Shown here one piece after another: positions 1 to 9,036 of a stretch of 35,452 nt of DNA; position 1 is the stretch's first letter, and the number at the start of each line of letters is the position of its first letter. Under the pieces are notes generated by a model that worked only from the letters and a program-made list of their open reading frames with translations, was not told where the DNA came from and ran no database searches. The stretch lies in contig NZ_SPEY01000094.1 of assembly GCF_009360615.1 (NCBI RefSeq), forward strand, positions 1-35,452. The letters are read 5' to 3'. The position numbers and the translations under genes are program-made. The DNA comes from Comamonas sp. Lineage in GTDB: Bacteria > Pseudomonadota > Gammaproteobacteria > Burkholderiales > Burkholderiaceae_C.

Positions 1-1007
1 CGACAAAGGTCAGGATCACAAAAAGAATGCCGTACTTGGTGGCGCGCTCGCTCAGCGAGTAGACATTGACGGGGTTGACGAACTCCGTGTCCATGGTCTC
101 GAGGCAGGGACCGCTGTCGTCATGGCTGCGGGCTGCAGTGGCGGCATAGGTGTCCGAGCCGCCCCAGTAGCCAGGGCTGCAAAGACGTTGCTGACGCGTG
201 AAGGCCGTGCTGGCAGAGGTGGCCAGCGAGGACAGCTCCCAGCTGGCGGTGAAGCTGCTGTCCGTCACCTCGCGTCGGCTGGGCAGAAAGCTGCCACCAA
301 ACGAGGGATGAGGCCAGTCGGCAGTCAGCGTGACCTTGCTCTCCGTGGCGATGGGGCTGAAGGCGAGCTGCTCCGTGCCCAGCAACTGCAGCTTGAGGTC
401 CAGGTTCAGGGCTTCGCCTTTTTTCAGCAGGCTGGCGTCAATTTCCGCCTGAATGCCTTTGCCGTAGCGCTCCAGCGGCGTGCCGGATTCGACAGCCAGG
501 TTCTGGCCGTTGGCCTGCAACGTTGCGCTGCGGATGCCGCGCGGATCGCTGAGCGCAAATGCCACAAGGACCTTGTTGCAGCGCACCACCGCGTTGGGCT
601 CGCTGGGTCTGGGCAGTTCCGCATATTGCGCGGCATTGGCAAAACCGGCCGATACCTGGTCATGCAGCACATAGGTGTTGATGTGGTGCAGGCCGCGTGA
701 GCGCTCTTCCATTTGGGCGTTGGCATTGTGGTTGAGCGTGTCGGGCAGCAGCATGCGCTGGAATTCACGTGTGCTGTATTCCACCTTTTTGCCATTGGTC
801 GTGCTGGTGGTTTCCGTGCAGTTCTGCACCAGGGCCGGCCCAATCAGCGTCTGCGTGCCGGCCAGGCTGGAGACCACGCTTTGCACGGCGTAGTCGCGGT
901 TGCGGATGCGGTCTTTCACCACATCCTGAATCATGGACAGGCCGGCCATGAGCAAGGCCAGAACGATCAGCAGTGAGACTGTCTTGAACAGCAGTCGGTT
1001 TTTCATG
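1..1007 (-). CDS. creD: CreD-family inner membrane protein, partial (3' end outside window)
   Basis: CreD (Cet) is an inner membrane protein of the CreBC regulon that affects envelope properties and beta-lactam or colicin tolerance in enterobacteria; its biochemical role is unknown. The ORF opens at ATG 1007 with a basic N-terminus (MKNRLLFKTV) and one hydrophobic helix at about residues 8-27. A long periplasmic region of roughly 270 residues follows, and the frame enters a second hydrophobic stretch just before the window edge (reading KYGILFVILTF). About 335 codons are visible; the family is usually near 450, so the multi-spanning C-terminal part is missing. It lies 106 bases downstream of creC on the same strand, and the gap contains a cre-tag operator. 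The assignment rests on overall protein character and on its place after creBC. Confidence 0.85.
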
Positions 1008-1073
1008 CGTGCTCCTGAATGAGAGGTTTCAGGACGCAGTGTCGGCAGCGACTGTGTGGACGCAATGAAGTCT

Positions 1074-1089
1074 GTGAAGCGGGTGTGAA
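1074..1089 (-). promoter_or_regulatory. cre-tag: CreB operator upstream of creD
   Basis: On the minus strand the sequence reads TTCAC-ACCCGC-TTCAC, an exact match to the established CreB recognition pattern TTCAC-N6-TTCAC. The half-sites are at 1089-1085 and 1078-1074. The site lies 67 bases upstream of the creD start and is oriented toward creD. A third, weaker TTCAT follows four bases further downstream. This supports CreB-activated transcription of creD. The match and position are seen directly; the binding is inferred. Confidence 0.75.
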
Positions 1090-1113
1090 GTCCTGCTTTG
1101 AAGCCCTGGAGGC

Positions 1114-2568
1114 TTAAATTCCAGGAGCGAAATCCAGTGTCACGGCCAAGCCGGGGTGGCGATTGCGCGCCTGCATGCTGCCGCCATGAAGATGCATGAT
1201 GCGGGTGACGATGGACAGACCCAGCCCTGTGCCGCTGCGCTCTCCGTTGGGTCTGGGTGTGGTGAAGAAGCGCTCGCCCAGACGGGCCAGCAAGGGTTCG
1301 GCCACGCCCGGACCCTGATCGCTGACGCTGATGCGGTGCGGGGCCAGTTCAAGCGCGATCACGCTGTGCTCTGCGGAGAAATCCAGGGCGTTCTGCAGCA
1401 GGTTGCTGATGGCCAGGGTGACCAGGCCGGCCTCCCAGGGGCCGCTGCTGTCCACCCCGCTCAGCTGCATGACCATGCCGCGTTGCTCTGCATGGCTTTG
1501 CAGGGAGTCCATGGCTTTCCGGGCACACTCCATCAGGCTGCAGCCATGGTTGGTGTCCAGTTGCTGGCGCTGCTCGAGACGGCTGAGCTGGAGCAACTGG
1601 TCGATCAGGTTCTGCAGGCGCAGGCTCTGGTCCACCACCTGCCCGGCAAACAGGGCCCGGTCCCGGGGCGGCAGCTCTTCCTGCAGCAGCTCGCCCGCAC
1701 CACGTATGGCGGCCACCGGGCTTTTGAGCTCATGGGTCAGCGCGCGCACATAGCCCTCGATATAGTCGCGTCCCTCCAGGCGCTTGCGCATATTGTCCAT
1801 GGCCTGGGCCAGCTCGCCCAGTTCGCCGGGCATGTCGGGTATGGCCGCAGGGGGGCAGGCCTGTGCGGGGTGGGCGGACTCGTTGAGCGTGGGCGCCTGG
1901 ACCTGTTGCGCATAGTTGCGCAGCCGGCGCACGTGAAGCACAAACCACCAGGTCACGGCGCAGCCCACGGCCGCAGACAGCAGCACAAACAGCAGGCCCC
2001 CGCGCAGAATCTTCTGCTCCGCACTGTCGACGATCTTCTGTACCGAACTGGAGGGCTTGGACGCAGTCAGCACTCCGGCAATCTGGCCGTCCACCATGAT
2101 GGGCGCGGAGACGTACATGACGCTGCTGGATTCATCTTCCTTGACCGCTCTCGTGGTGCGTGCTCCATATTCGCCGCGCAGCGTCAGATAGACGTCGCGC
2201 CAGCGTGAGTAGTCCGCACCCTGGTCCCTGCCCTGAGAGTCGAACAGCACCAGACCCCGGGCGTCGGTGACGGTGATGCGCAGGTCCAGCGTGGTCTTGC
2301 GCGTGTCCCAGATCCAGGCCTGTACCGGTTTCTGCGTGTAACCCTGCAGCTGGGTGGCAAACGCGCTGTCCGTGCCGGCTCGCAGCCGGCCATCTTTCAG
2401 GTCGGCGCTGGCCAGCGTGGCCAGCGCATAGGCGGTCTCCACCAGCGTATCTTCGGTCACCTTGCGCACGCTGGGCTTGATCTCCACCATGAAGACGCGC
2501 AGCACGAAAAAGGCGGCCAGGCCGTTGATCAGGAAAAAGGCAAAGAAGAGACGCAGGCCCAGGCGCAT
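1114..2568 (-). CDS. creC: Sensor histidine kinase CreC
   Basis: A 484-residue membrane sensor kinase, partner of CreB. An N-terminal transmembrane helix (about 6-26) is followed by a periplasmic sensory region of about 155 residues. A second helix lies near 190-212, then a HAMP-like linker. The HisKA segment has the phospho-accepting histidine at about residue 279 (motif THELKSP). The HATPase domain shows an N box (NLLQNALDFS), a G1 box (DQGPGV) and a G2 box (GTGLGLS). In E. coli CreC responds to metabolic state and phosphorylates CreB; the signal here is unknown. The start is five bases after the creB stop, so the two are co-transcribed. The size is close to E. coli CreC (474). The family call is strong; the paralogue name relies on the creB and creD neighbours and the cre tag. 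Confidence 0.85.
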   Translation of the reverse strand: MRLGLRLFFAFFLINGLAAFFVLRVFMVEIKPSVRKVTEDTLVETAYALATLASADLKDGRLRAGTDSAFATQLQGYTQKPVQAWIWDTRKTTLDLRITVTDARGLVLFDSQGRDQGADYSRWRDVYLTLRGEYGARTTRAVKEDESSSVMYVSAPIMVDGQIAGVLTASKPSSSVQKIVDSAEQKILRGGLLFVLLSAAVGCAVTWWFVLHVRRLRNYAQQVQAPTLNESAHPAQACPPAAIPDMPGELGELAQAMDNMRKRLEGRDYIEGYVRALTHELKSPVAAIRGAGELLQEELPPRDRALFAGQVVDQSLRLQNLIDQLLQLSRLEQRQQLDTNHGCSLMECARKAMDSLQSHAEQRGMVMQLSGVDSSGPWEAGLVTLAISNLLQNALDFSAEHSVIALELAPHRISVSDQGPGVAEPLLARLGERFFTTPRPNGERSGTGLGLSIVTRIMHLHGGSMQARNRHPGLAVTLDFAPGI

Positions 2569-2573
2569 ACCGG

Positions 2574-3257
2574 CTACCCGGGCTGGTTCAGGCTGTAGCC
2601 CAGACCACGGTGGGTGACGATGAGCTCCTGATCTGGCAAACGCTCGCGCAGTTTGGCGCGCAGGGTCTTGATATGGGTATCCACCGTGCGATCTGCGCTC
2701 TCGCTGTCCAGACCCCAGATTTGCTCCAGCAAGGCGTCGCGGCTCAGGATGCGGCCTGCCGCGTTGACCAAGCTCTGCAGCAGCTGATATTCGCGCCGTG
2801 TCAGATCCAGTGCTTGGCTGTGGATCAGAGCCCGTTGGCCCTGCGCATCTATCTGAAGCGATTTCACTGGCCGGGCGGGCTCCGCAGGCTGAAACTGCCT
2901 GGAGCGGCGCAGCAGGGCGCGGGTGCGCGCCAGCAATTCACGTGGGCTGAAGGGCTTGGTCAGATAGTCGTCAGCGCCCAGCTCCAGGCCCAGTACCTTG
3001 TCCATTTCCTCGCCTCTGGCACTGAGCACCAGCACCGGAACAATGGAGCCGTCAGAGCGCAGTTCGCGGCACCAGTCCAGGCCGTTGCCGTCGGGCAGGC
3101 CTACATCCATGATCAGCACGTCAAATGATGATCGGCTCCATTGCCGACGGGCATCGGCGATCAGCAGGCTGTGGGTGACGGCAATGCCCTCGCGTTCCAG
3201 AACGTAGCAAATCGTTCGTGCGATGGCCGGGTCGTCTTCGAGCAGTAGCACCTGCAT
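2574..3257 (-). CDS. creB: Response regulator CreB (OmpR family)
   Basis: A 227-residue response regulator with a REC domain (acidic residues E7, D8 and D9, phospho-acceptor D51 in MDVGLPDGNG, S79, K101 in LTKPF) and a C-terminal OmpR-type winged helix ending in the usual hairpin (THRGLGYSL). I chose ATG 3257 because REC homology begins immediately after it and the length then matches CreB (229 in E. coli). The frame stays open upstream to 3389, and ATG 3281, six bases past the rapZ stop, would add eight residues. No convincing Shine-Dalgarno separates these choices. It probably activates creD through the TTCAC repeat at 1074-1089. The gene sits downstream of rapZ on the same strand, so it may share the nadK-recN-rapZ transcript. 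Confidence 0.85.
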   Translation of the reverse strand: MQVLLLEDDPAIARTICYVLEREGIAVTHSLLIADARRQWSRSSFDVLIMDVGLPDGNGLDWCRELRSDGSIVPVLVLSARGEEMDKVLGLELGADDYLTKPFSPRELLARTRALLRRSRQFQPAEPARPVKSLQIDAQGQRALIHSQALDLTRREYQLLQSLVNAAGRILSRDALLEQIWGLDSESADRTVDTHIKTLRAKLRERLPDQELIVTHRGLGYSLNQPG

Positions 3258-3286
3258 GGCGGATGTCTGAGGGCCGGGCATCGGTG

Positions 3287-4210
3287 TCAGCTGATGGGGT
3301 GGACGGCGTCCGGGGCCAGAAACTGTTGAGAGACCTGGATGAATTTGTCGCGGAAATCCAGCGAGCGGTGGCGGCGTACGGTGGGCCACTGTTTCTCGAA
3401 ATGCCGGGCAAGGGCTTCGACGAGGAAGACCGAGCGGTGTTGCCCGCCGGTACAGCCTATGCCGACGGTGACATAGCTGCGGTGGTCTCTGGCCAGCAGC
3501 GGCAGCCAGCGTTCAAGGAACTGCTGTATATCCAGCTGCATCTGCTGCACTTCGGGCAAGGCGCCCAGATAGTCTGCAACCGGCTTGTCCAGGCCCGTCA
3601 AGGCACGCAGCTCCTTGTCGTAGAAGGGATTGGGCAGCATCCGCACGTCAAACACATAGTCCGAGTCGGTGGGCATGCTGTGCTTGAATCCGAAGGACTG
3701 GAACATCAGCGTCATCTGTCCTGTCGGTGCTTCGATGATCTGCTTGATATAGCTTTGCAGCTGTGCCGATTTGAGGTCGCCGGTATCGATGACGATGGAC
3801 CGGTCGCGCAGCAGCCCCAGCAACTCGCGCTCTTTTTCGATATCGAGCTCCAGGGCCTGGCGTTCATTCGTCATGGAGCCGGGAGACAGGGGGTGGCGTC
3901 TGCGGGTTTCGGAAAAGCGCCTGATCAGCGTGCCGCTGTCGGCATCGAGAAAAATCATGCGTGGCATCAACCCCTGCTTTTTCAGGCGATGCAGCTGGTC
4001 GGGCAGCTGGGGCAACCCCTTGGCGCTGCGCGCATCCATGGCAATCGCCACTTTTTCGTCCTGATGGTTGAGCTTGAGCTCCACGAAGGACTGCAGCAGT
4101 TCCGGGGGCAGGTTGTCGACGCAGTAGTAGCCAGCATCTTCCAGCGCGTGCAGCGCAACGGATTTGCCCGATCCGGACATGCCGCTGATCAGAACAATCT
4201 CCATGGACAT
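3287..4210 (-). CDS. rapZ: RNase adapter protein RapZ (YvcJ family nucleotide-binding)
   Basis: A 307-residue P-loop protein. RapZ binds the small RNA GlmZ in enterobacteria and guides RNase E to it, tuning glucosamine-6-phosphate synthesis; outside enterobacteria the target is less clear. The Walker A motif is at residues 10-17 (GMSGSGKS), a [16 protein letters not shown] segment lies in the middle, and the C-terminal family signature contains [13 protein letters not shown]. The frame is open upstream inside recN, but ATG 4210 has an AGGAG nine bases ahead and puts the P-loop at the expected place. The start therefore lies five bases beyond the recN stop. It belongs to the nadK-recN-rapZ run. 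It is slightly longer than the usual 284-290 residues because of a C-terminal tail. Confidence 0.93.
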   Translation of the reverse strand: MSMEIVLISGMSGSGKSVALHALEDAGYYCVDNLPPELLQSFVELKLNHQDEKVAIAMDARSAKGLPQLPDQLHRLKKQGLMPRMIFLDADSGTLIRRFSETRRRHPLSPGSMTNERQALELDIEKERELLGLLRDRSIVIDTGDLKSAQLQSYIKQIIEAPTGQMTLMFQSFGFKHSMPTDSDYVFDVRMLPNPFYDKELRALTGLDKPVADYLGALPEVQQMQLDIQQFLERWLPLLARDHRSYVTVGIGCTGGQHRSVFLVEALARHFEKQWPTVRRHRSLDFRDKFIQVSQQFLAPDAVHPIS

Positions 4211-4214
4211 GATT

Positions 4215-5972
4215 TCACACTCCTCTGACTTTACTGCTCTTGCGTGCCGCCGTCGCGGCCTTGGCGCCTCGGGCCTGCGGCGCCGATGGACGCGGGGCGC
4301 TGGTGGCGGCCTGCTTTGAAGGCCATCTTGCCATGGCCAGCATTTCTCTGGCATGGGCCATGGTTGCTTCGGACAGGTGCTCGCCACCCAGCATCCGGGC
4401 CATTTCCATCTCGCGCTCCTCGCCTGTCAGCGGATCCACGCTGCTGATGGTGGTGTTGGATTTGGGGCGCTTGGTCACCCGGTAGTGCTGGTCTGCGTAG
4501 GCGGCGACCTGGGGAAGATGCGTGACAGCCAGCACCTGGCGCGACCCGCCGAGCGAGTGCATGAGGCGGCCCACGGTTTCGGCCACCGCACCACCCACGC
4601 CGGAGTCCACCTCGTCAAAGATCAGGGTCCCGGCCTGGCCGAGCTCGCTGGTGGTCACGGCAATGGCCAGCGAGATGCGCGACAACTCGCCGCCGGATGC
4701 GACCTTGGCCACGGGTTTGGGCGTGGCACCGGTATGGCCGGCCACCAGAAAGGTGATGCTGTCCGTGCCGGCAGGGCTGGCGGCATCCGCCTGCTCCAGC
4801 TGCACTTCGAAGCGACCGCCCTTCATGCCCAGACCTTGCATGGACTGCGTGATGGCGCGCGACAGGCGCGGCGCAGCCAGGGTGCGCTGCTGCGAAACTC
4901 TGCGCGCCTCTGCCTGGTAATGGAGGTGGGCGGTTTGCTCCTTGGCCCGAAGTCCTTCCACATCGACGGCAGCATCCAGCTGTTCCAGCTCCTGCTTCCA
5001 GCCCTCGAGCAGGGCGGGCAACTCTTCGGGCGTGCGCTTGTAGCGGCGCGCCAGCTGCATCCACAGCGACAGGCGTTCATCGAGATCGGCCAGCAGCTCG
5101 GGGTCCAGGTCGGCGCGGCGCAGGTAAGCCTGCAGAGAGTGGCGGGCATCGTGCAATTGGGCCACACAGGAGCCGAGCACGTCGGCAATGCCCTGAAACT
5201 CAGGCTCCAAATGCTCCTGGTCCTGCAGCAGGTGATGGGCTCTGCCCAGTGGGGTCGCCGCTCCTGCGTCCTCATCTTCGAGGAGTTGCAGGCAGGACTG
5301 TGCCGTGTCCATCAAGGTCTGCGCGTGCGACAGGCGCGTGTGCTGTGCGTTGAGCTCGTCCCACTCTTCAGCGCGCGGCGACAGCTTGTCCAGTTCGGTG
5401 ATCTGCCATTGCAGGCGCTCTCGTTCGCGCTGCAGATTGTCCTGGGCCGAAAGCGCCTGCTCCAGAGCCAGATGGCTCTGGCGCCAGTCCTGCCACAACG
5501 ACTTGAGCCGTGCGGTTTCAATGCCGCCGTAGGTATCCAGCATGGCGCGAGCCGCGTCCGGGCGGGTCAGGCTTTGCCAGGCATGCTGGCCATGAATGTC
5601 GATCAGCTGATCGCCCAGATGGCGCAGCTGAGTGGCCGTGGCGGGCGAGCCGTTGATCCAGGCGCGGCTGCGGCCCAGGCTGTCGATGACGCGGCGCAGC
5701 AGCAAATCCTGCTCCTGCGCAAAACCCGACTCCTCCAGCCACTCGTGCAGATGGGGTGGGCAATCGAATTCGGCGCAGATATCGGCCTGCGGGCAGCCTT
5801 CACGCACCACCTGTGCATCGGCACGTGCCCCCAGAACCAGCTGCAGGGCGTCGAGCATGATGGACTTGCCGGCCCCGGTTTCCCCGGTCAGCACCGTGAA
5901 ACCGGTCTGCCAGTCCAGATCCAGGGTCTGGACAATCACAAAGTCCCGCAGGACGATGCGCTTCAACGCCAT
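4215..5972 (-). CDS. recN: DNA repair protein RecN
   Basis: An SMC-like ATPase of 585 residues that acts at double-strand breaks in RecA-dependent repair. The N-terminal half-ATPase has Walker A at residues 30-37 (GETGAGKS). Two long, Q/L/E-rich coiled-coil arms occupy about 160-380. The C-terminal half-ATPase has the ABC signature VASGGELSR near 424 and Walker [10 protein letters not shown] near 450. The C-terminus carries a short Ala/Lys/Arg-rich tail. The length is slightly above E. coli RecN (553). ATG 5972 is two bases after the nadK stop, indicating translational coupling. No SOS box was identified, and any would have to lie upstream of nadK. Confidence 0.96.
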   Translation of the reverse strand: MALKRIVLRDFVIVQTLDLDWQTGFTVLTGETGAGKSIMLDALQLVLGARADAQVVREGCPQADICAEFDCPPHLHEWLEESGFAQEQDLLLRRVIDSLGRSRAWINGSPATATQLRHLGDQLIDIHGQHAWQSLTRPDAARAMLDTYGGIETARLKSLWQDWRQSHLALEQALSAQDNLQRERERLQWQITELDKLSPRAEEWDELNAQHTRLSHAQTLMDTAQSCLQLLEDEDAGAATPLGRAHHLLQDQEHLEPEFQGIADVLGSCVAQLHDARHSLQAYLRRADLDPELLADLDERLSLWMQLARRYKRTPEELPALLEGWKQELEQLDAAVDVEGLRAKEQTAHLHYQAEARRVSQQRTLAAPRLSRAITQSMQGLGMKGGRFEVQLEQADAASPAGTDSITFLVAGHTGATPKPVAKVASGGELSRISLAIAVTTSELGQAGTLIFDEVDSGVGGAVAETVGRLMHSLGGSRQVLAVTHLPQVAAYADQHYRVTKRPKSNTTISSVDPLTGEEREMEMARMLGGEHLSEATMAHAREMLAMARWPSKQAATSAPRPSAPQARGAKAATAARKSSKVRGV

Positions 5973-5974
5973 GG

Positions 5975-6874
5975 TCAGACGCCTCCCTCGTTCCAGCCCA
6001 GCTTTTTGCGCAGGGTGTGGAAGTAATTCCAGCCCTTGGGGTGCAGAAAGTGCACGCTGTGATCGGCGCGCGTCACCAGGATGCGGTCGCCATGCTGCAG
6101 CGATGCCAGGGATTGCATGTCGAAATTCGCGCTGGCATCGCCACGGCCGCCCACCACCTCGATGGTCACTTCCTGGGCGTCGGAGAGCACGATGGGGCGG
6201 TTGGAGAGATTGTGCGGCGCGATGGGCACCATCACCCAGGCCGGGATCGACGGGTGCAGCATGGGGCCGCCGGCAGAGAGCGCATAGGCGGTGGAGCCCG
6301 TGGGGGTGGCCACGATCAGGCCGTCCGCGCGCTGGTTGGAGACGAAGCTGCCTCCGACTTCGATGCGCAGTTCCACCATGCCCGAGGTCGAGCCACGGTT
6401 CACCACCACATCGTTCATCGCCTGGGCTTCAAACACGCACTGGCCGTCTCGCATGACGCGTGCGTTCATCAGGGTGCGTTCGTCTTCCTCGTACTCGCCC
6501 TGCAGGATGGGGGTGATGGAAGCTTCGAATTCATCCAGGGCGATATCGGTCACAAACCCGAGGCGGCCCTGGTTGATGCCGACCAGCGGTGTGCCATAGC
6601 GCGCCAGATGGCGGCACACGCCCAGCATGGTGCCGTCCCCGCCCACCACCAGGCCGAGATCGCAATGCCGGCCCAGACCGTCCACGTCCATGCTCGGGTA
6701 ATCGGGCAGACCCGCATAGATGGCTGACTGGGTATCCAGAATCACCTCACAACCCAGGCTGCGCACGTAACCGGCAATCCGTTGCAGTGCTTCGCTGGCC
6801 GCATCGGACGGAATCCCTGCTGCCGGTGTGTGGTACTTGCCGATCAGGGCAATATGGTGGAACGTGGATGTCAT
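5975..6874 (-). CDS. nadK: NAD kinase
   Basis: It phosphorylates NAD to NADP using ATP. The 299-residue cytosolic protein carries the family hallmarks: GGDGT at 78-82, a [13 protein letters not shown] segment, an NDVVVNR motif and the glycine-rich [14 protein letters not shown] loop. The length agrees with the family (about 290). It is the first gene of the minus-strand nadK-recN-rapZ run and is divergent from hrcA with only 29 bases between start codons. Its promoter must therefore overlap the 5' end of hrcA or the short gap. The nadK-recN neighbourhood with divergent hrcA is common in Betaproteobacteria. Confidence 0.96.
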   Translation of the reverse strand: MTSTFHHIALIGKYHTPAAGIPSDAASEALQRIAGYVRSLGCEVILDTQSAIYAGLPDYPSMDVDGLGRHCDLGLVVGGDGTMLGVCRHLARYGTPLVGINQGRLGFVTDIALDEFEASITPILQGEYEEDERTLMNARVMRDGQCVFEAQAMNDVVVNRGSTSGMVELRIEVGGSFVSNQRADGLIVATPTGSTAYALSAGGPMLHPSIPAWVMVPIAPHNLSNRPIVLSDAQEVTIEVVGGRGDASANFDMQSLASLQHGDRILVTRADHSVHFLHPKGWNYFHTLRKKLGWNEGGV

Positions 6875-6903
6875 CTGGGAAATTACATCATTAAAATGAA
6901 ATC

Positions 6904-7911
6904 ATGCTCGACGAACGTGCCAAGTTATTGCTCAAAGCGCTGATCGAGCGTTACATCGCTGACGGTCAACCAGTCGGCTCGCGCACACTTTCACGTGCAT
7001 CCGGGCTTGAATTGTCGCCTGCCACCATACGCAATGTGATGGCCGACCTGGAAGAGATGGGGCTGATCATCAGCCCTCACACATCGGCAGGCCGTGTGCC
7101 GACAGCCAGGGGGTACCGCCTGTTTGTCGACACCATGCTGACGGTGGACCGCTGCGATCTTGTAACGCCCGGCCTGATGCCCGAACAGCCTCAGAAGGTG
7201 ATCGCCAATGCGGCCAACCTGCTTTCCAGCCTCTCCCAGTTCGTGGGCGTGGTCATGGTGCCGCGTCGCAGCTCCGTCTTCAAGCATATCGAGTTCGTGC
7301 GCCTGTCGGAGCGGCGCTTTCTGGTCATCATCGTCTCGCCCGAAGGCGATGTGCAGAATCGCGTGATCTTCACGGATGTGGACTACGAGCCCTCGCAACT
7401 GATAGAGGCCTCGAATTTCCTCAATCACCATTACGCCGGTTTGGCGATGGAAGAGGTGCGCACGCGACTGCAAACCGAGGTGGAGCAATTGCGGGGTCAG
7501 GTTGCCAGCCTCATGCAGGCGGCTGTGAATGTCGGCGCGGAAGTCATGAGTCACCATGATCGCGAGGATGTGGTGATCGCCGGCGAGCGAAATCTGCTGT
7601 CCGTGAGCGACTTTTCCAGCGACATGGGCAATCTGCGTCGTGCTTTCGATCTGTTCGAGCAGAAAACGCAGATCCTCAGACTGCTGGACTTCTCCAACCA
7701 GGCCGATGGCGTGCGCATCTATATTGGCGGAGAGAGCCAGACCGTGCCTTTCGAGGATCTGTCCGTGGTGAGCGCTCCTTATGAACTCGACGGCAAGGTG
7801 GTGGGAACTCTGGGGGTGATCGGGCCCACACGCATGCATTACGACAAGATGATCCAGATTGTCGATATCACATCCAAACTGGTGAGCAATGCTCTGAGCC
7901 ACAAGCGTTAG
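6904..7911 (+). CDS. hrcA: Heat-inducible transcription repressor HrcA
   Basis: A repressor of class I heat-shock genes (groESL, dnaK) that binds CIRCE operators and is kept active by GroEL. The 335-residue protein has an N-terminal winged helix (about 1-75, including [18 protein letters not shown]), a central GAF-like dimerisation region, and a C-terminal segment ([17 protein letters not shown]) typical of the family. ATG 6904 gives the canonical N-terminus. An ATG eight bases upstream is out of frame. I found no CIRCE inverted repeat (TTAGCACTC-N9-GAGTGCTAA) nearby, so autoregulation through CIRCE is not supported. Confidence 0.96.
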   Translation: MLDERAKLLLKALIERYIADGQPVGSRTLSRASGLELSPATIRNVMADLEEMGLIISPHTSAGRVPTARGYRLFVDTMLTVDRCDLVTPGLMPEQPQKVIANAANLLSSLSQFVGVVMVPRRSSVFKHIEFVRLSERRFLVIIVSPEGDVQNRVIFTDVDYEPSQLIEASNFLNHHYAGLAMEEVRTRLQTEVEQLRGQVASLMQAAVNVGAEVMSHHDREDVVIAGERNLLSVSDFSSDMGNLRRAFDLFEQKTQILRLLDFSNQADGVRIYIGGESQTVPFEDLSVVSAPYELDGKVVGTLGVIGPTRMHYDKMIQIVDITSKLVSNALSHKR

Positions 7912-7913
7912 GC

Positions 7914-7919
7914 CCTACA
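7914..7919 (+). promoter_or_regulatory. Possible -10 box (TACAAT) for the tRNA
   Basis: TACAAT lies just after the hrcA stop and 45 bases before the mature tRNA, a plausible -10 hexamer for a precursor with a 5' leader. No good -35 hexamer is visible at 16-18 bases upstream, so this is tentative. Confidence 0.3.
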
Positions 7920-7963
7920 ATGGCGAAGTTTTTCTGGCGGCAGCCACGGCTGTTGTCAGTGTT

Positions 7964-8040
7964 GGGGCGTTAGCTCAGTTGGTTAGAGCAGAGGACTCAT
8001 AATCCTTTGGTCGTCGGTTCAAGTCCGCCACGCCCTACCA
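7964..8040 (+). tRNA. tRNA with CAU anticodon (tRNA-Ile2 or elongator tRNA-Met)
   Basis: A 77-nt cloverleaf with encoded CCA. The acceptor GGGGCGT pairs with ACGCCCT, the D stem is GCTC/GAGC, the anticodon stem GAGGA/TCCTT encloses CTCATAA (anticodon CAU), and the T loop is TTCAAGT. The anticodon stem with G27-U43 and the TTGGTC variable region look more like lysidine-modified tRNA-Ile2 (E. coli ileX) than elongator tRNA-Met, although automatic annotation would probably say Met. The T stem has a T50-C64 mismatch. The last 49 bases are duplicated at 21826-21874, so this gene is the attachment site of the mobile element and its 3' half is element-supplied DNA. Confidence 0.92.
7992..8040 (+). 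repeat. attL: left copy of 49-bp attachment repeat
   Basis: It runs from the anticodon stem to the CCA end of the tRNA and is identical over all 49 bases to 21826-21874. The sequence diverges at once on both outer sides. The left copy keeps the tRNA gene intact. Confidence 0.93.
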
Positions 8041-8052
8041 ATATTCATAAAG

Positions 8053-8087
8053 AAAGCCTGCTATCTAATCGGTAGCAGGCTTTTTTG
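8053..8087 (+). terminator. Element-supplied terminator for the tRNA
   Basis: An 11-bp perfect stem (AAAGCCTGCTA / TAGCAGGCTTT) with a nine-base loop is followed by a T run. It lies 12 bases after the tRNA, inside the element. Its stem closely resembles the host terminator displaced to 21882-21917. Confidence 0.85.
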
Positions 8088-8098
8088 TTTTGAAGATC

Positions 8099-8116
8099 TG
8101 TAGGCAATCTGTAGGC
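8099..8116 (+). repeat. Arm-type integrase site, left end (TGTAGGCAATCTGTAGGC)
   Basis: The 18-bp sequence TGTAGGCAATCTGTAGGC is itself a double TGTAGGC with a four-base spacer. It occurs here 58 bases inside the left attachment repeat and again in the same orientation at 21690-21707, beside the integrase start. Matching repeats near both ends of an integrated element are typical of integrase arm-binding sites; binding is inferred. Confidence 0.6.
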
Positions 8117-8508
8117 ACTTTTGGCAAATCTGCAGCACGAGGCAGGAGGCCGCTTTTTGTCGATTTGTGCTCATTGGCTGCGTTTGTGTTGCGCGTTGGT
8201 GGCACAGATGCAGCGAGAAGATCCAGCGCCCATTTGTATGGATGTGGCTTCAGCACTGAAGACTTATTGCGCTCGATAAGGGTCTTGAAAGGGTTGCCGA
8301 AGGGTTTCGAAGCCCCTTCCAAGCCCCATTGAAGGCCTCGGGGAACGGTTGAGAAAGGCGGGGCAGGTGACAAGTCCTGTAACGCTCATGCCCCGTTACG
8401 GTAACGCGCTGCCAGTGTTTCAGTAACGGCCTTGCCATGTTTCATGCGTTACATGGAAACGGCTGTAACGCTGGCCCAGCGGCCGTGCAGCCTGACTCTG
8501 CAGCGGAT
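8117..8508. other. Non-coding left end of element with palindromes
   Basis: About 390 bases with no convincing gene. Short overlapping ORFs on both strands lack a ribosome site and recognisable domains. The stretch 8280-8350 is rich in imperfect palindromes of the type GGGTTTCGAAGCCC. The stretch 8379-8470 holds the GTAACG cluster described separately. Confidence 0.55.
8379..8470. repeat. GTAACG palindrome cluster (six copies in 92 bp)
   Basis: GTAACG occurs at 8379-8384, 8401-8406, 8423-8428 and 8465-8470, and its complement CGTTAC at 8394-8399 and 8447-8452. Two copies form the 13-bp palindrome CGTTAC-G-GTAACG at 8394-8406. Three plus-strand copies start exactly 22 bases apart (8379, 8401, 8423). 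It lies 40-130 bases past the 3' end of the minus-strand gene at 8509. This looks like a protein-binding or replication-related array; its function is unknown. Confidence 0.6.
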
Positions 8509-8925
8509 TCACACTTTTGAATCCGTCAAGCTCCTGTCAATCAGACCGGCAGCTCCATCGAGCTGCTTCCAGTTCCTACTGTTCTTCAAGTGGAGGCGCT
8601 TTTGACGCGTGGGCCTGGGGACAATCTGGCGGGCGCGGCGCTGAAACTCTTTCTCCTTCCACTCGTCCGTTTCCGAGATCGGCACCAGCTTGCAACGCAC
8701 GATACCGGGCTCACGGGTCACCTGCAGCGCATGGGTGGCCTTCGGCTTGGTGCGGGGTCGTGCACAGACACTGAGTTCGCGGGTGGCCAACTGAAAAACA
8801 GAGACGGGCGCAGAGTGGATGCACTCGGGAGGCTGGCAAGCGCTGGCCGGCTTGATCGTCCTTTCGAACAGGCCCGGGTCGTATTCATCGTCGATCAGGG
8901 AGAGGAAGCGTTCCAGGGCACTCAT
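8509..8925 (-). CDS. Hypothetical protein (138 aa), leftmost gene of the element
   Basis: I do not recognise this family. The N-terminus (MSALERFLSLIDDEYDPGLFE) is acidic and helix-like. The rest is basic and Arg/Lys-rich, with no membrane segment or signal peptide. A KLVPISE segment in the middle and the charged composition argue for a real soluble protein rather than an antisense shadow. It follows the 118-residue gene on the same strand after a 110-base gap that contains no obvious terminator. The ribosome site is weak, so the start is uncertain. It is probably the last gene of a minus-strand operon starting near 9980. Confidence 0.55.
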   Translation of the reverse strand: MSALERFLSLIDDEYDPGLFERTIKPASACQPPECIHSAPVSVFQLATRELSVCARPRTKPKATHALQVTREPGIVRCKLVPISETDEWKEKEFQRRARQIVPRPTRQKRLHLKNSRNWKQLDGAAGLIDRSLTDSKV

Positions 8926-9036
8926 GGGCAGGCGTCAGAAGGTTTGAACACCTGCCCCATGTTAGGAATCGGTTCCCCAATGAAAAACGCGGCCGAAGCC
9001 GCGCTGTGCATTGGTGTTGACCGGTCAGGCCATGGT

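Noticed and set aside
4353..6026. 557-codon plus-strand ORF opposite recN
   Set aside because: recN on the minus strand has all ATPase motifs; this frame shows none.
6875..6903. CIRCE operator for HrcA autoregulation
   Set aside because: The gap is only 29 bases and contains no TTAGCACTC/GAGTGCTAA inverted repeat.
8065..8373. 102-codon minus-strand ORF (and an 80-codon plus-strand ORF) at the left end of the element
   Set aside because: They run through the tRNA-terminator and arm-site region, lack ribosome sites and show no coherent protein features.
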